Origin: CAYTCZ01 sp964436315
Lineage (GTDB): Bacteria > Actinomycetota > Thermoleophilia > Gaiellales > Gaiellaceae
Direction of reading: 5' to 3'
Assembly: GCA_964436315.1 (NCBI GenBank)
Contig: CAYTCZ010000016.1
Coordinates: 1-43,164 of the forward strand
DNA: 43,164 nt
The position numbers and the translations under genes were made by a program. Shown piece by piece: positions 25,315 through 33,596 of the stretch (position 1 is its first letter; each line of letters starts with the position of its first letter). The notes beneath the pieces were generated by a model. That model had not been told where the DNA came from, made no database searches, and saw nothing but the letters and a program-made list of their open reading frames with translations.

Positions 25315-27003
25315 ATCGCCACGAGCCAGAACGAAGCTGCGAGCACCGGCGACAGCCGGATTCTCTACGACATCATCTCGACCGTCGGCTCATCGCTCGA
25401 GCTCGACGAGGTGCTCTCAGCGGTCGTTCGGCTGCTGTCCGACGCAAGCGCGGTCAACGCATGCTTCGTCTATCTGTTGAGTGAAGACGAGAACTCGCTC
25501 ACGCTCAAAGCGGCATCCCGTCCATATGGACGGCTGATCGACAAGATCAGCCTCGAGCGCGGAGCCGGGATCGGATGGTGGGCCGTCGATCACCGCGAGC
25601 CCGCCTTTACCCAGAACGTGCTCGAGGATCCTCGGAACGTCTACGTCCCCGAACTCGAGGAGGAGAAGTTTCAGTCGCTGCTCTCGGTTCCGATCATCGG
25701 CAAGGACGGAGACGTGATCGGCGTCATCTCTCTCCACACGGAGGCACCCCGAGAGTTCACGGACAGCGAGGTCGAGTTTCTCGTGTCGAGCGCATCGCTG
25801 GTCGCCGGCGCAATCGAGAACGCTCGTCTGTACGAAGAGACGCGACGACGCGTGGTCGACCTCGAGCATCTAGCAGCCCTGGGCGAGACGATCGCAAGGG
25901 CTGAAACGCAGGAGGAACTCCTCCAGCAGGTCGCAGCACGCGGCCGCGAACTCTTACGCGCCGAGGCGTGCCACGTCTATCTCCAAGAGCCCGGCAGCGA
26001 GGAGCTCCGGCTGCGGGCCTCGGCGCCCAACGAGGCGACAGGGCGTCCGATGATCACCCTTGCGGAACTCGGGCCGGAACTCGCGAACACCGGACGTTCC
26101 ACCGCAATCGCCGTGCCTTTGGTTGCCAACGACGAACTCTTGGGGCTTCTCACCGCCGAGGCGACGGCAGAGGTCGATCTCGCGCGGGCGGCCGCGCATC
26201 AGACCGCGGTCGCGCTGAAGAAGATCGACCTGATCGACCGGCTCACCGAGAAGAATCTGATCAAGGATTTCTTCGAGCAGCTCTCGTCCGGCGGGCCGCT
26301 CGGAGACGTCGAATCCCGGGCGGCACGCCTCGACTGCGATCTCAACGACCGATACCTTGTCCTCGCGATCGCCCGGCCTGACGACGCACTCGAGCGGCGT
26401 CTGAGCTCCGTTGCGCCCGACTCGCTCTTCGATCGTCGTGAGGACTCGATGCGGGCGTTGCTCCACGTGCCGCCCGGCGACGAAGCCGCGCTCATCGAGC
26501 GAGTGCGGAAAGTGAAACGAAAGGCCGGAACTGCGATCGGGATCTCGAATCCGTGCCGCGGCGCGGACTCGTTTCGCGCTGGATTCGAAGAGGCGCAACA
26601 CGCGCTCCTCGGGACAACGGTGCTGGCCGATCGACCTGGCGTTATGGCCTATGAGGAACTCGGTCCGTACAAGTATCTCCTTCGCATGCCGCTCGAGTCG
26701 GACCTGCGAGATCGCCATCGCGACGCGGTCGCGCGCCTCATCGAGTACGACGAACGCCGCTCGACGCTGCTGCTCCCCACGCTCGAGGAATACTTGAGGC
26801 GTCGCGGCAACATCTCGGCGACCGCCGAGGCTCTCTATGTGCATCCGAACACTCTGCGGCAGCGTCTCCGGCGTATCGCGGAAATCTCCGGACTCGACTT
26901 GAGCCGCGAGGATTGGCTCATGGTCGAGATCGCGTTGAAGATGGTCAAGCTGGAGGAGACGATCGGAACCAAGGAAGGCGGACACCGCTCCGACAGCACC
27001 TGA
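25315..27003 (+). CDS. GAF-domain PucR/CdaR-type transcriptional regulator
   Basis: A 562-residue regulator from the apparent ATC start (ATSQNEAASTGDSRILYDII follows). GTG 25411 is the first standard start but would cut off the N-terminal helix SRILYDIISTVGSSLELDEV, which leads into GAF domains in many proteins. GAF 1 spans about 20-170 (FVYLLSEDENSLTLKAAS, VISLHTEAPREFTDSEVEFL) and GAF 2 about 180-305. A CdaR-like middle region follows, then the PucR C-terminal helix-turn-helix (RRGNISATAEALYVHPNTLRQRLRRI). It lies just upstream of glnT and the sox genes in the same direction, so it is the likely regulator of that cluster, responding to an unknown small ligand. Confidence 0.85.
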   Translation: MATSQNEAASTGDSRILYDIISTVGSSLELDEVLSAVVRLLSDASAVNACFVYLLSEDENSLTLKAASRPYGRLIDKISLERGAGIGWWAVDHREPAFTQNVLEDPRNVYVPELEEEKFQSLLSVPIIGKDGDVIGVISLHTEAPREFTDSEVEFLVSSASLVAGAIENARLYEETRRRVVDLEHLAALGETIARAETQEELLQQVAARGRELLRAEACHVYLQEPGSEELRLRASAPNEATGRPMITLAELGPELANTGRSTAIAVPLVANDELLGLLTAEATAEVDLARAAAHQTAVALKKIDLIDRLTEKNLIKDFFEQLSSGGPLGDVESRAARLDCDLNDRYLVLAIARPDDALERRLSSVAPDSLFDRREDSMRALLHVPPGDEAALIERVRKVKRKAGTAIGISNPCRGADSFRAGFEEAQHALLGTTVLADRPGVMAYEELGPYKYLLRMPLESDLRDRHRDAVARLIEYDERRSTLLLPTLEEYLRRRGNISATAEALYVHPNTLRQRLRRIAEISGLDLSREDWLMVEIALKMVKLEETIGTKEGGHRSDST

Positions 27004-27047
27004 CCTTCCGCGGCAACCCGAACCTTTCCCAAGCGACGCGCCGGGCG

Positions 27048-27053
27048 GTTATG
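27048..27053 (+). promoter_or_regulatory. Possible -10 box for glnT1
   Basis: TATGGT lies 29 bases before the glnT1 ATG. A GAGAGGAGGG ribosome binding site lies between them, so this gene has a normal leader. Confidence 0.3.
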
Positions 27054-27082
27054 GTCAGACCTTCCGAACGAGAGGAGGGCTC

Positions 27083-28441
27083 ATGGCGTCGGGCAACGCT
27101 CCCACCGTGGAGGAAATTCGCCGGCGGGCCGAGAGCGACGGAGTCGAGTTTTTCTTTGCGCAGTTCGTCGACATGTATGCGCGGCCAAGCGCGAAGCTCA
27201 TTCCGGCCGAGAATCTCGATGACCTCGTTGCCGAAGGTGCCGGCTTCGCCGGCTTCGCGGCCGGCGAGATCGGACAGGTACCCAGCGATCCGGACATGGC
27301 AGCAATGCCAGATCTGGCGAGCTACACCCCGGTTCCCTGGGAACCGAACCTCGCTCGCTTCGCCTGTGATGTCCATGTCGAGGGCGAGGAGTGGCCGTAC
27401 GATCCGCGGACGATTCTCCGCCGCCAACTGGCCAAAGCGAAAGACAAGGGGTACGAGTTCAAAATGGGCGTCGAGCTCGAGTACTTCCTCGTCCGTCAGA
27501 CAGACGACGGACGAATCGAGGTCGCAGACCCGCTTGACACGCTCGAAAAGCCCTGTTACGACCTCAAGGGCCTAACCCGCAACTACGACTTCCTCACCAC
27601 CGTCTCGCGGTATGTGAACCAACTCGGCTGGGGCAACTACGCAAACGACCACGAGGACGCCAACGGCCAGTTCGAGCAGAACTTCACGTACACCGACGCG
27701 CTCGTCAGCTGTGATCGGGCGATCTTCTTCCGCTACATGGTTCATACCCTCGCCCAGCAGCGAGGTCTGCTCGCAACGTTCATGCCCAAGCCCTTCAGCC
27801 ACCTCACGGGGAACGGCTGTCACTTCCATATGTCGCTCTGGAAGGACGGCAAGAACACCTTTGACGACGAGAGCGATCCGCTCGGACTGTCGGAGACGGC
27901 CTACCACTTCATCGGCGGTCTCCTGAAACACGCCAAGGCCTACAGCGCCGTCACCGCGCCGACGGTCAACTCATATAAGCGCCTCAAGGTCGGCACGACG
28001 ACGAGCGGTGCGACCTGGTCGCCCGTCTGGATCTCATACGGCTACAACAATCGCACCCAGATGCTTCGCATCCCGGGACCGGGTCGAATCGAAGACCGGA
28101 CGATTGACGGCTCGAACAACCCGTATCTCTCTGCGACCGTGGTTCTGGCCGCCGGTCTCGACGGAATCGAGAACAAGATCGACCCGGGCGGGCCGAACTC
28201 GGAGAATCTCTACGCGATCGATTACCACGAGCTGCGTGCGCGAGGACTCGAGACACTCCCCTCCAATCTGCTCGACGCCACCCATGAGCTCCATAACAAC
28301 GAGGTGATGCGAGAGGCACTCGGCCGCGCGCGTGACGAGGACTATCTCGAGTACTTCGTGCGCGTCAAGCGCGACGAATGGAACCGCTACCACGAAAACG
28401 TCACACCATGGGAGGTCCAGGAGTACCTGACCAGGTTCTGA
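27083..28441 (+). CDS. glnT: GlnT-type glutamine synthetase / gamma-glutamylmethylamide synthetase-like
   Basis: The 452-residue enzyme is of the GlnT branch that includes gamma-glutamylmethylamide synthetase. Family blocks are EFFFAQFVDMYARPSAKL, AGFAGFAAGEIGQ, LDTLEKPCYDLKGL, and DHEDANGQFEQNFTY. The active-site set is VELEYFL (metal), HLTGNGCHFHMSLW and NNRTQMLRIPGPGRIEDR. It would ligate ammonium or methylamine to glutamate with ATP; sequence alone cannot choose. Its position between a PucR regulator and Sox-type demethylation genes favours an amine role. GAGGAGGG precedes the ATG. A related copy (36083-37462) lies 8 kb downstream. Confidence 0.88.
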   Translation: MASGNAPTVEEIRRRAESDGVEFFFAQFVDMYARPSAKLIPAENLDDLVAEGAGFAGFAAGEIGQVPSDPDMAAMPDLASYTPVPWEPNLARFACDVHVEGEEWPYDPRTILRRQLAKAKDKGYEFKMGVELEYFLVRQTDDGRIEVADPLDTLEKPCYDLKGLTRNYDFLTTVSRYVNQLGWGNYANDHEDANGQFEQNFTYTDALVSCDRAIFFRYMVHTLAQQRGLLATFMPKPFSHLTGNGCHFHMSLWKDGKNTFDDESDPLGLSETAYHFIGGLLKHAKAYSAVTAPTVNSYKRLKVGTTTSGATWSPVWISYGYNNRTQMLRIPGPGRIEDRTIDGSNNPYLSATVVLAAGLDGIENKIDPGGPNSENLYAIDYHELRARGLETLPSNLLDATHELHNNEVMREALGRARDEDYLEYFVRVKRDEWNRYHENVTPWEVQEYLTRF

Positions 28442-28476
28442 TCTCGCCTCTTTGGTCGCCTGCCACTCTCGCGCCT

Positions 28477-28536
28477 CTGGCCGGCTGCGGCTCTCGTCGG
28501 GCGAAGCCCGGCTTCGCCTGCCGCCTGACGACGCTC
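28477..28536 (+). repeat. Dispersed ~60-bp intergenic repeat, copy 2
   Basis: Same element as 7933-7993. It starts 36 bases past the glnT1 stop and contains a stronger hairpin here, GGCGAAGCC/GGCTTCGCC (about 28499-28517). No T-run follows, so it is not an obvious terminator. Orientation relative to the preceding gene is opposite in the two copies. Confidence 0.7.
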
Positions 28537-28678
28537 GTGGCGAGATCCTGCAGCCGCGATCCCTCGCCGTACCTTGAACGTACTGTCTCGGGCTCGCGGC
28601 CTTGCCTCTCTTGCGAGCCCCGCCCCAGTGGCCCGGGAGCAGTCAACGTGACAAGCGTATTTCGCCGCCTGGCGTCGA

Positions 28679-28684
28679 TACAAT
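28679..28684 (+). promoter_or_regulatory. Possible -10 box of the sox operon
   Basis: TACAAT lies 46 bases before soxD. The surrounding AT-rich stretch (28655-28720) has two TATTTC copies and a later GAAATA that could form an operator for the nearby PucR-type regulator. There is no clear -35. Confidence 0.35.
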
Positions 28685-28730
28685 ATTTCAAATCTGGCAA
28701 CGGTATTGCCCTGGTGGAAATAACGCCCTG

Positions 28731-29021
28731 ATGTCCTTCTTGCTCCCCTGCCCGAACTGCGGGCCGCGCGATGTCAACGAGTTCTCGACCATGGGCGAGC
28801 TGACGGTGCGGCCGAAGAGCTCGCCCACCCGCCGAGAGCTCTCGGAGTACCTCTACTTCCGGCAGAACGTCGCCGGCGTGCAGACGGAGTGGTGGTTCCA
28901 CCGGGACGGCTGCGAGATCTGGTTCCAGGCCGAGCGAGATACGCGAACCAACGAGGTCGTTCGCTCCTGGATCGCGGCGCCGGCTCCGGCCGCGCCGCCC
29001 GAGGCCTCAGCGTCTCAATGA
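28731..29021 (+). CDS. soxD: Sarcosine oxidase/dehydrogenase delta subunit
   Basis: The 96-residue protein is the small zinc-binding subunit of heterotetrameric sarcosine oxidase. All four zinc ligands are present at the family positions: Cys7 and Cys10 in PCPNCGPRDVNEF, His57 and Cys61 in WWFHRDGCEIWF. The conserved YLYFRQNVAG lies between. The ATG at 28731 gives the natural N-terminus; a longer reading upstream from 28602 covers non-coding DNA. Its stop overlaps the soxA start (ATGA), so the two are coupled. Confidence 0.93.
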   Translation: MSFLLPCPNCGPRDVNEFSTMGELTVRPKSSPTRRELSEYLYFRQNVAGVQTEWWFHRDGCEIWFQAERDTRTNEVVRSWIAAPAPAAPPEASASQ

Positions 29022-31627
29022 GACTTCCCCCGCAGCCGGGCGAGCGACTCGATCGAGACCAAGAACTCTCGTTCCTCTACGAAGGCTTCCCTGTGCGAGC
29101 CTGCGAGGGCGACACGATCGGCTCAGCGCTCTACGCATTCGGGCAGCGCGTGTTCTCCAGAAGCTTCAAATACCACCGCCCGCGAGGGCTGCTCTGTTGC
29201 TCGGGTCACTGCCCCAACTGCATGATGGAGGTCGACGGCGTTCCGAACGTCCGCGTCTGCGTGGAGCCGGTTCGCGCCGGAGCGAGCGTCAAGCCTCAGA
29301 ACGTGGTCGGATCGCTCGACCGCGACGTGCTGGCGCTGACCGACAAGCTCGGCGGACCGTTCACGCCGGTCGGCTTCTACTACCGGACGATGATTCGCCC
29401 GCGAGCGGCATGGCCGTACTTCGAGCGCTTCCTCCGGAACGTCGCCGGGCTTGGGCGGATCGACAAGCACGCAAAGCGGACTCAGCGCTACGACATCGAG
29501 CACCGTCGCACCGATGTTCTTGTCGTGGGCGGCGGGCAGGCAGGATTGGAGGCAGCCCGCAAATCCGCTGCCGATGGCCACGAGACTGTTCTCGTCGACG
29601 AAGGCTTGAGTCTGGATCCGGCAGCCGCGGCCGAACTTCCATTCACCGTGCACGCACCGGCCCGGGCTCTGGGCGTGTGGGAAGGCCGGCTCGTGCCAAT
29701 CGACGCCGGAAACGTCCTGTACCGCTACCGAACGCAGCGGCTGATCGTCGCCGCTGGGGCCACCGAGCAGCCCCTTCTCTTCCCCGGCAACGACCTCGTC
29801 GGCGTGATGCTTCCCCAGGCAATTCGGCGCCTCGTCCGCGACTTTGCCATCCGGCCCGGTGAGCGCGCCTGTGTCGTCAGTGCGGACGATCGCGGCCTGG
29901 AGGCCGTCGAAGCGCTGCGCACGGCCGGCGTCGACGTGGTCGAGACGCTCGACCTTCGCGAGCGTCGCCCGCGCGAACTCGTGGCCTCTGGGAGCAAAGG
30001 TCGCGTGAAATCGTTCTCGGTCGACGGAGCAGAGACCGAATGCGACCTCGTTGTGGCCTCGGGCGTGGTACAGCCGAACTACTCGTTGGTCTCGCAAGCC
30101 GGCGGAACGGTGGAGTACGACCAGGCGATGGGGATCTTCCGGCCAGTCGACCATCCCGACTGGGTCGAGGTCATCGGCGGAGCGACGGGTGAGCTAGGCC
30201 CGACGACCGTTCCCCAGGCTTCCTTCAACGGCGCCTCGGGAAAGGGCAAGTGCTTCGTCTGCATCTGCGAAGACGTGACCGACAAGGACATAAAACGCGC
30301 GATCGCCGAGGGATTCGACTCGATCGAGCTCGCAAAGCGCTACACCACCGTCACCATGGGGCCCTGCCAAGGGAAGCTCTGTCAGCTGAACGCAATTCGC
30401 CTTTACGCACGCGAGAACGAGACCGATGAGCAGTCGATCGGGACAACGACGGCCCGGCCACCATGGGCACCCGTGACGCTCGGCCTCCTCGCCGGACGCG
30501 GACACGAGCCGGCCAAGCGCACCTCGATGCACCACCGTCACAAGGATTCAGGAGCAACGATGATGTGGACAGGCGAGTGGCGGCGGCCCTACGCCTACGG
30601 CGATCCAGAGGGTGAGGCCAAGGCCGTTCACGAAAGCCTCGGACTGATCGACGTCTCGACGCTCGGCAAGCTCCTTGTTCGGGGTCGGGATGCCGGCGAG
30701 TTCCTCGATCGGCTCTACCCGAACCGCTTCTCCGATTTGAAGGTGGGTCGGATCCGCTACGGCGTCCTCCAATCCGACGCGGGTCGGATCATGGACGACG
30801 GCACGATCGCTCGTCTCGACGATGAGACCTTTTACGTGACCACCACCTCGACGGGCGCTGGCACAGTCCTGCAGTGGTTCGGCTGGTGGAACGCCGTCTG
30901 GCAACTCGACGTCGAGATCAAGGAAATCACCGGCGCGCTCTGCGCCGTCAACGTGGCCGGACCCAATGCACGTCTACTCCTCGAGCGCCTGACCGAGCTC
31001 GACGTCTCCGCCGATGGGTTCACCTACCTTGACGCCAAGCAGGCCTCCGTCGCCGGAGTAAACAGCCTGATCCTGCGGATCGGGTTCGTCGGAGAGCTCG
31101 GCTACGAGATTCACTGCCCGTCCCCGTACGGCGTCCACCTCTGGGACACGCTGCTCGAGGCGGGTGCCGACTGGGGAATCCGTCCCTTCGGCCTCGAGCC
31201 CCAGCGGATCCTCCGGCTCGAGAAGATGCACATCCTTCCGGGACAGGACACCGACTCCGAATCGGACGTCCTCTCGGCCGCGATGCCTTGGATCGTCAAG
31301 TGGGACAAAGACGACTTCGTCGGGCGCTGGTCGCTCGAGGACTTCCAGGAGCGCGGTTCTCGCGAGAGACTCGTCGGCTTCGTCATGGAAAACGGCGTCG
31401 TCCCCGAGGAGGGAGGCCAGATCGTCATCGACGGGAAGCCGGCCGGTCGGGTGACGAGCGCCCGGCTGAGTCCGGAACTTGGCAAGGCGATCGGGCTCGG
31501 CTGGGTCCCACCTGAGCTGGCGGACGAGGACACGGAACTCCAGATTCGCGTCCAGGGCAACATCGAACGCGGGCGGGTCAAGCTTCGGCCGTTCTTCGAT
31601 CCCGACGGCGAGAGGCTTCGCTCGTGA
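29018..31627 (+). CDS. soxA: Sarcosine oxidase alpha-like subunit with retained Fe-S ligands
   Basis: The 869-residue subunit has four parts. (1) An N-terminal Fer2-like domain whose cysteines are present (Cys60/61, Cys65, Cys68, Cys81 in LLCCSGHCPNCMMEV and VRVCV). (2) A FAD/NAD-binding domain, LVVGGGQAGLEAARKSAADG. (3) An A3-like domain with CICEDVT and GPCQGKLC, a second full four-Cys set. (4) A GcvT-like tetrahydrofolate domain from about 515 (HESLGLIDVSTLGKLLVRG). In the O2-using sarcosine oxidases I know these iron-sulfur cysteines are lost, so this may be a dehydrogenase. The complex would make methylene-THF from an N-methyl group. ATG 29018 overlaps the soxD stop. Confidence 0.88.
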   Translation: MRLPPQPGERLDRDQELSFLYEGFPVRACEGDTIGSALYAFGQRVFSRSFKYHRPRGLLCCSGHCPNCMMEVDGVPNVRVCVEPVRAGASVKPQNVVGSLDRDVLALTDKLGGPFTPVGFYYRTMIRPRAAWPYFERFLRNVAGLGRIDKHAKRTQRYDIEHRRTDVLVVGGGQAGLEAARKSAADGHETVLVDEGLSLDPAAAAELPFTVHAPARALGVWEGRLVPIDAGNVLYRYRTQRLIVAAGATEQPLLFPGNDLVGVMLPQAIRRLVRDFAIRPGERACVVSADDRGLEAVEALRTAGVDVVETLDLRERRPRELVASGSKGRVKSFSVDGAETECDLVVASGVVQPNYSLVSQAGGTVEYDQAMGIFRPVDHPDWVEVIGGATGELGPTTVPQASFNGASGKGKCFVCICEDVTDKDIKRAIAEGFDSIELAKRYTTVTMGPCQGKLCQLNAIRLYARENETDEQSIGTTTARPPWAPVTLGLLAGRGHEPAKRTSMHHRHKDSGATMMWTGEWRRPYAYGDPEGEAKAVHESLGLIDVSTLGKLLVRGRDAGEFLDRLYPNRFSDLKVGRIRYGVLQSDAGRIMDDGTIARLDDETFYVTTTSTGAGTVLQWFGWWNAVWQLDVEIKEITGALCAVNVAGPNARLLLERLTELDVSADGFTYLDAKQASVAGVNSLILRIGFVGELGYEIHCPSPYGVHLWDTLLEAGADWGIRPFGLEPQRILRLEKMHILPGQDTDSESDVLSAAMPWIVKWDKDDFVGRWSLEDFQERGSRERLVGFVMENGVVPEEGGQIVIDGKPAGRVTSARLSPELGKAIGLGWVPPELADEDTELQIRVQGNIERGRVKLRPFFDPDGERLRS

Positions 31628-32194
31628 GCGCGCTCGAGTTCCTCTCCGTTGCATCGCGCTCGAGCGTCGGCCATCGGACGCCCCTCGCCCGCTCTTCGAT
31701 GGAGCGACGACTCCGCGAAGCGGGCGCGGAGTTCGCCGAACGGGACGGCTGGCTCGTGGCTACCCGTGTTCCGGGTGAAACCGATCGAACGCTCCGCATC
31801 TGCGACCGGAGCCACGCCTACGTCATCCACGAGGGGGAGAGTCCTTTCGAGTTCGAGTTTCGACGCGATACGCACCACCACTCGTCTCCAAGCGGGGCGA
31901 CCTTCATTGCCTGGCCCCAAGATCGTCTCGAACGCGGGCTCCCAGAGAGCTTCGTCGACATGACCGCGGGATATGCCTGCCTCGAAATCGCCGGCCCCGA
32001 GTCGGACACGCTCATACGCCGGCTCACCGACCTCGACCTCGACGCATTGCCGGCGGTCGGCCAACTTGCGCACATCCGCGCGATCGTCTTCCGTCCCGAG
32101 GCTGAGAGCTTTCTCGTCTTTTTCAACCAGGAATACGGCCACTATCTTTGGGAGGTCGTGGTCGATACAGCCGAGCCGCTCGGCGGCGGCCCAG
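31624..32194 (+). CDS. soxG: Sarcosine oxidase gamma subunit, 3' end in gap
   Basis: 190 codons are visible before the N-run. SoxG-like features: the N-terminal FLSVASRSSVGHRTPLARSS, AYVIHEGESPFEFEF, and a GcvT-like fold (CLEIAGPESDTLIRRLTDLD) ending FFNQEYGHYLWEVVVDTAEP. That last segment is normally close to the C-terminus, so few residues are probably missing. The GTG start overlaps the soxA stop (GTGA). Gamma completes the folate- and flavin-binding tetramer. An apparent continuous frame into soxB is an artefact of 100 Ns. Confidence 0.85.
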
Positions 32195-32294
32195 NNNNNN
32201 NNNNNNNNNNNNNNNNNNNNNNNNNNNNNNNNNNNNNNNNNNNNNNNNNNNNNNNNNNNNNNNNNNNNNNNNNNNNNNNNNNNNNNNNNNNNNN
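32195..32294. other. 100-base assembly gap
   Basis: Exactly 100 Ns, a conventional placeholder for a scaffold join of unknown true length. The end of soxG and the ribosome binding site of soxB are missing. Confidence 0.99.
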
Positions 32295-32298
32295 TCGT

Positions 32299-33513
32299 AT
32301 GAAAGACATCTTCCGCGTCCGCAGGATGTGGCGACCTCGCTCCAGCCTGAAACCCCGCTACGACGTGGTGATCATCGGTGGCGGCTCCCATGGCCTTGCC
32401 ACCGCGTACTACCTGGCGAAAAACCATGGAATCACGGATGTCGCGGTCATCGAGAAGAGCTATATCGGCTCGGGAGCCGCCGGCCGAAATACGACAATCA
32501 TCCGCTCGAACTATCGGACACCGGAGGGGGCCGAGTTCTACAAACGGAGCGTCGCTCTCTACGAGGGACTGGGCGCCGAGCTCGATTTCAACCTGCTCTT
32601 TTCCCAACAGGGTCATCTCACTCTGGCTCATTCCGACCGAGGCATGATCACGATGACCGAGCGGGCAGAGGTCAACCAACTCCTTGGCATCGATAGTCGT
32701 GTGATCGGTCCAGACGAGATTGCCGAGCTCTGCCCCGAAATGGATCTGTCGGATCACCCGACCTGGCCCGTACTCGGAGCCCTCTACCACCCGCCGGGCG
32801 GAATTATCCGCCACGACGCCGTCGTCTGGGGCTACGCACGCGGTGCCGATCGCCAAGGCGTCGAGATCCACCAGGACACCGAGGTGACCGGAATAAGGCG
32901 CTCGAACGGGAAGGTGACCGGCGTCCAGACGAACCGCGGAGAGATCGAAGCCGAACACGTCGTCAGCGCGACGGCCGGCTGGTCAACGCTCGTTTGTGAT
33001 CTCGCGGGGATCCCGCTCCCAATCACCACTCACATTCTCCAGGCTTTCGTGACCGAGCCGCTGAAGCCGTTTCTCGACGTGATCATCGTCTCCTCACAGA
33101 TGCATGTCTACATCTCGCAGACCGATCGCGGCGAGATCCTGATCGGCGCTGAGATCGAGCCGTACACCACCTACAACTCGATCGGAACCTTCCCCTTCCT
33201 CGAGTACTCGGCGCGACACACGCTCGAGCTCTTCCCCCAGCTCGAGCAGGCGAAGATCCTCCGGAGCTGGACGGGTCTGTGCGACCTCTCACCCGACTAC
33301 AGCCCGATTCTCGGCAAGACTGAACTCGAGAACTTCCACCTCTCGGCGGGTTGGGGAACCTATGGCTTCAAGGCTGCCCCGATCGTCGGCGTGACGCTCG
33401 CCGAGGAGATCGCGACCGGCGAGACGCCCGAGCTGATCGCTCCTTTCGCCCTCGAGCGCTGCTACACGGACACGATGGTCTCGGAACTCGCCGCGGCCGC
33501 GGTAAGTCACTAG
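32299..33513 (+). CDS. soxB: Sarcosine oxidase beta subunit
   Basis: The 404-residue flavoprotein is the amine-oxidising subunit. It starts MKDIFRVRRMW. The FAD-binding YDVVIIGGGSHGLATAYYLA, the substrate-side RNTTIIRSNYRTPEG and the late WTGLCDLSPDYSPILG are family landmarks. His172 in GGIIRHDAVVWGYARGAD corresponds by position and context to the His that carries covalent FMN in heterotetrameric sarcosine oxidases. The ATG at 32299 is 4 bases past the gap. SoxB normally comes first (BDAG order); here it follows D-A-G. The gene ends directly at a 25-bp inverted repeat. Confidence 0.93.
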   Translation: MKDIFRVRRMWRPRSSLKPRYDVVIIGGGSHGLATAYYLAKNHGITDVAVIEKSYIGSGAAGRNTTIIRSNYRTPEGAEFYKRSVALYEGLGAELDFNLLFSQQGHLTLAHSDRGMITMTERAEVNQLLGIDSRVIGPDEIAELCPEMDLSDHPTWPVLGALYHPPGGIIRHDAVVWGYARGADRQGVEIHQDTEVTGIRRSNGKVTGVQTNRGEIEAEHVVSATAGWSTLVCDLAGIPLPITTHILQAFVTEPLKPFLDVIIVSSQMHVYISQTDRGEILIGAEIEPYTTYNSIGTFPFLEYSARHTLELFPQLEQAKILRSWTGLCDLSPDYSPILGKTELENFHLSAGWGTYGFKAAPIVGVTLAEEIATGETPELIAPFALERCYTDTMVSELAAAAVSH

Positions 33514-33580
33514 GGGGTCAGGTCTGCAATGTTGCACCGACATCTCTGTTTCAACGGTGCAACATTGCAGACCTGACCCC
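33514..33580. repeat. Perfect 25-bp inverted repeat between soxB and fhs
   Basis: Arms 33514-33538 and 33556-33580 are exactly complementary (starting GGGGTCAGGTCTGCAATG) around a 17-base loop. It begins at the base after the soxB stop and has no T-run. The GGGGTCAGGTCT start resembles repeat sequences seen in draft bacterial genomes near REP-associated (RAYT) transposases; that link is from memory. Confidence 0.85.
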
Positions 33581-33596
33581 GCCACGAAGGAGGAAC

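Noticed and set aside
28889..29017. N-terminal extension of SoxA
   Set aside because: Lies within soxD in another frame; ATG 29018 overlaps the soxD stop and gives the natural start.
31111..32958. 615-residue minus-strand ORF
   Set aside because: Spans the N gap and is antisense to soxA, soxG and soxB.
31624..33513. 629-residue SoxG-SoxB fusion protein
   Set aside because: The frame is continuous only because 100 Ns are read as open; both parts have their own natural ends and starts.
28731..33513. Sox sulfur-oxidation (thiosulfate) system
   Set aside because: The proteins are sarcosine-oxidase subunits; only the gene symbols coincide.
33351..33596. N-terminal extension of Fhs
   Set aside because: Runs through soxB and the inverted repeat; ATG 33597 has AAGGAGG and the family N-terminus.
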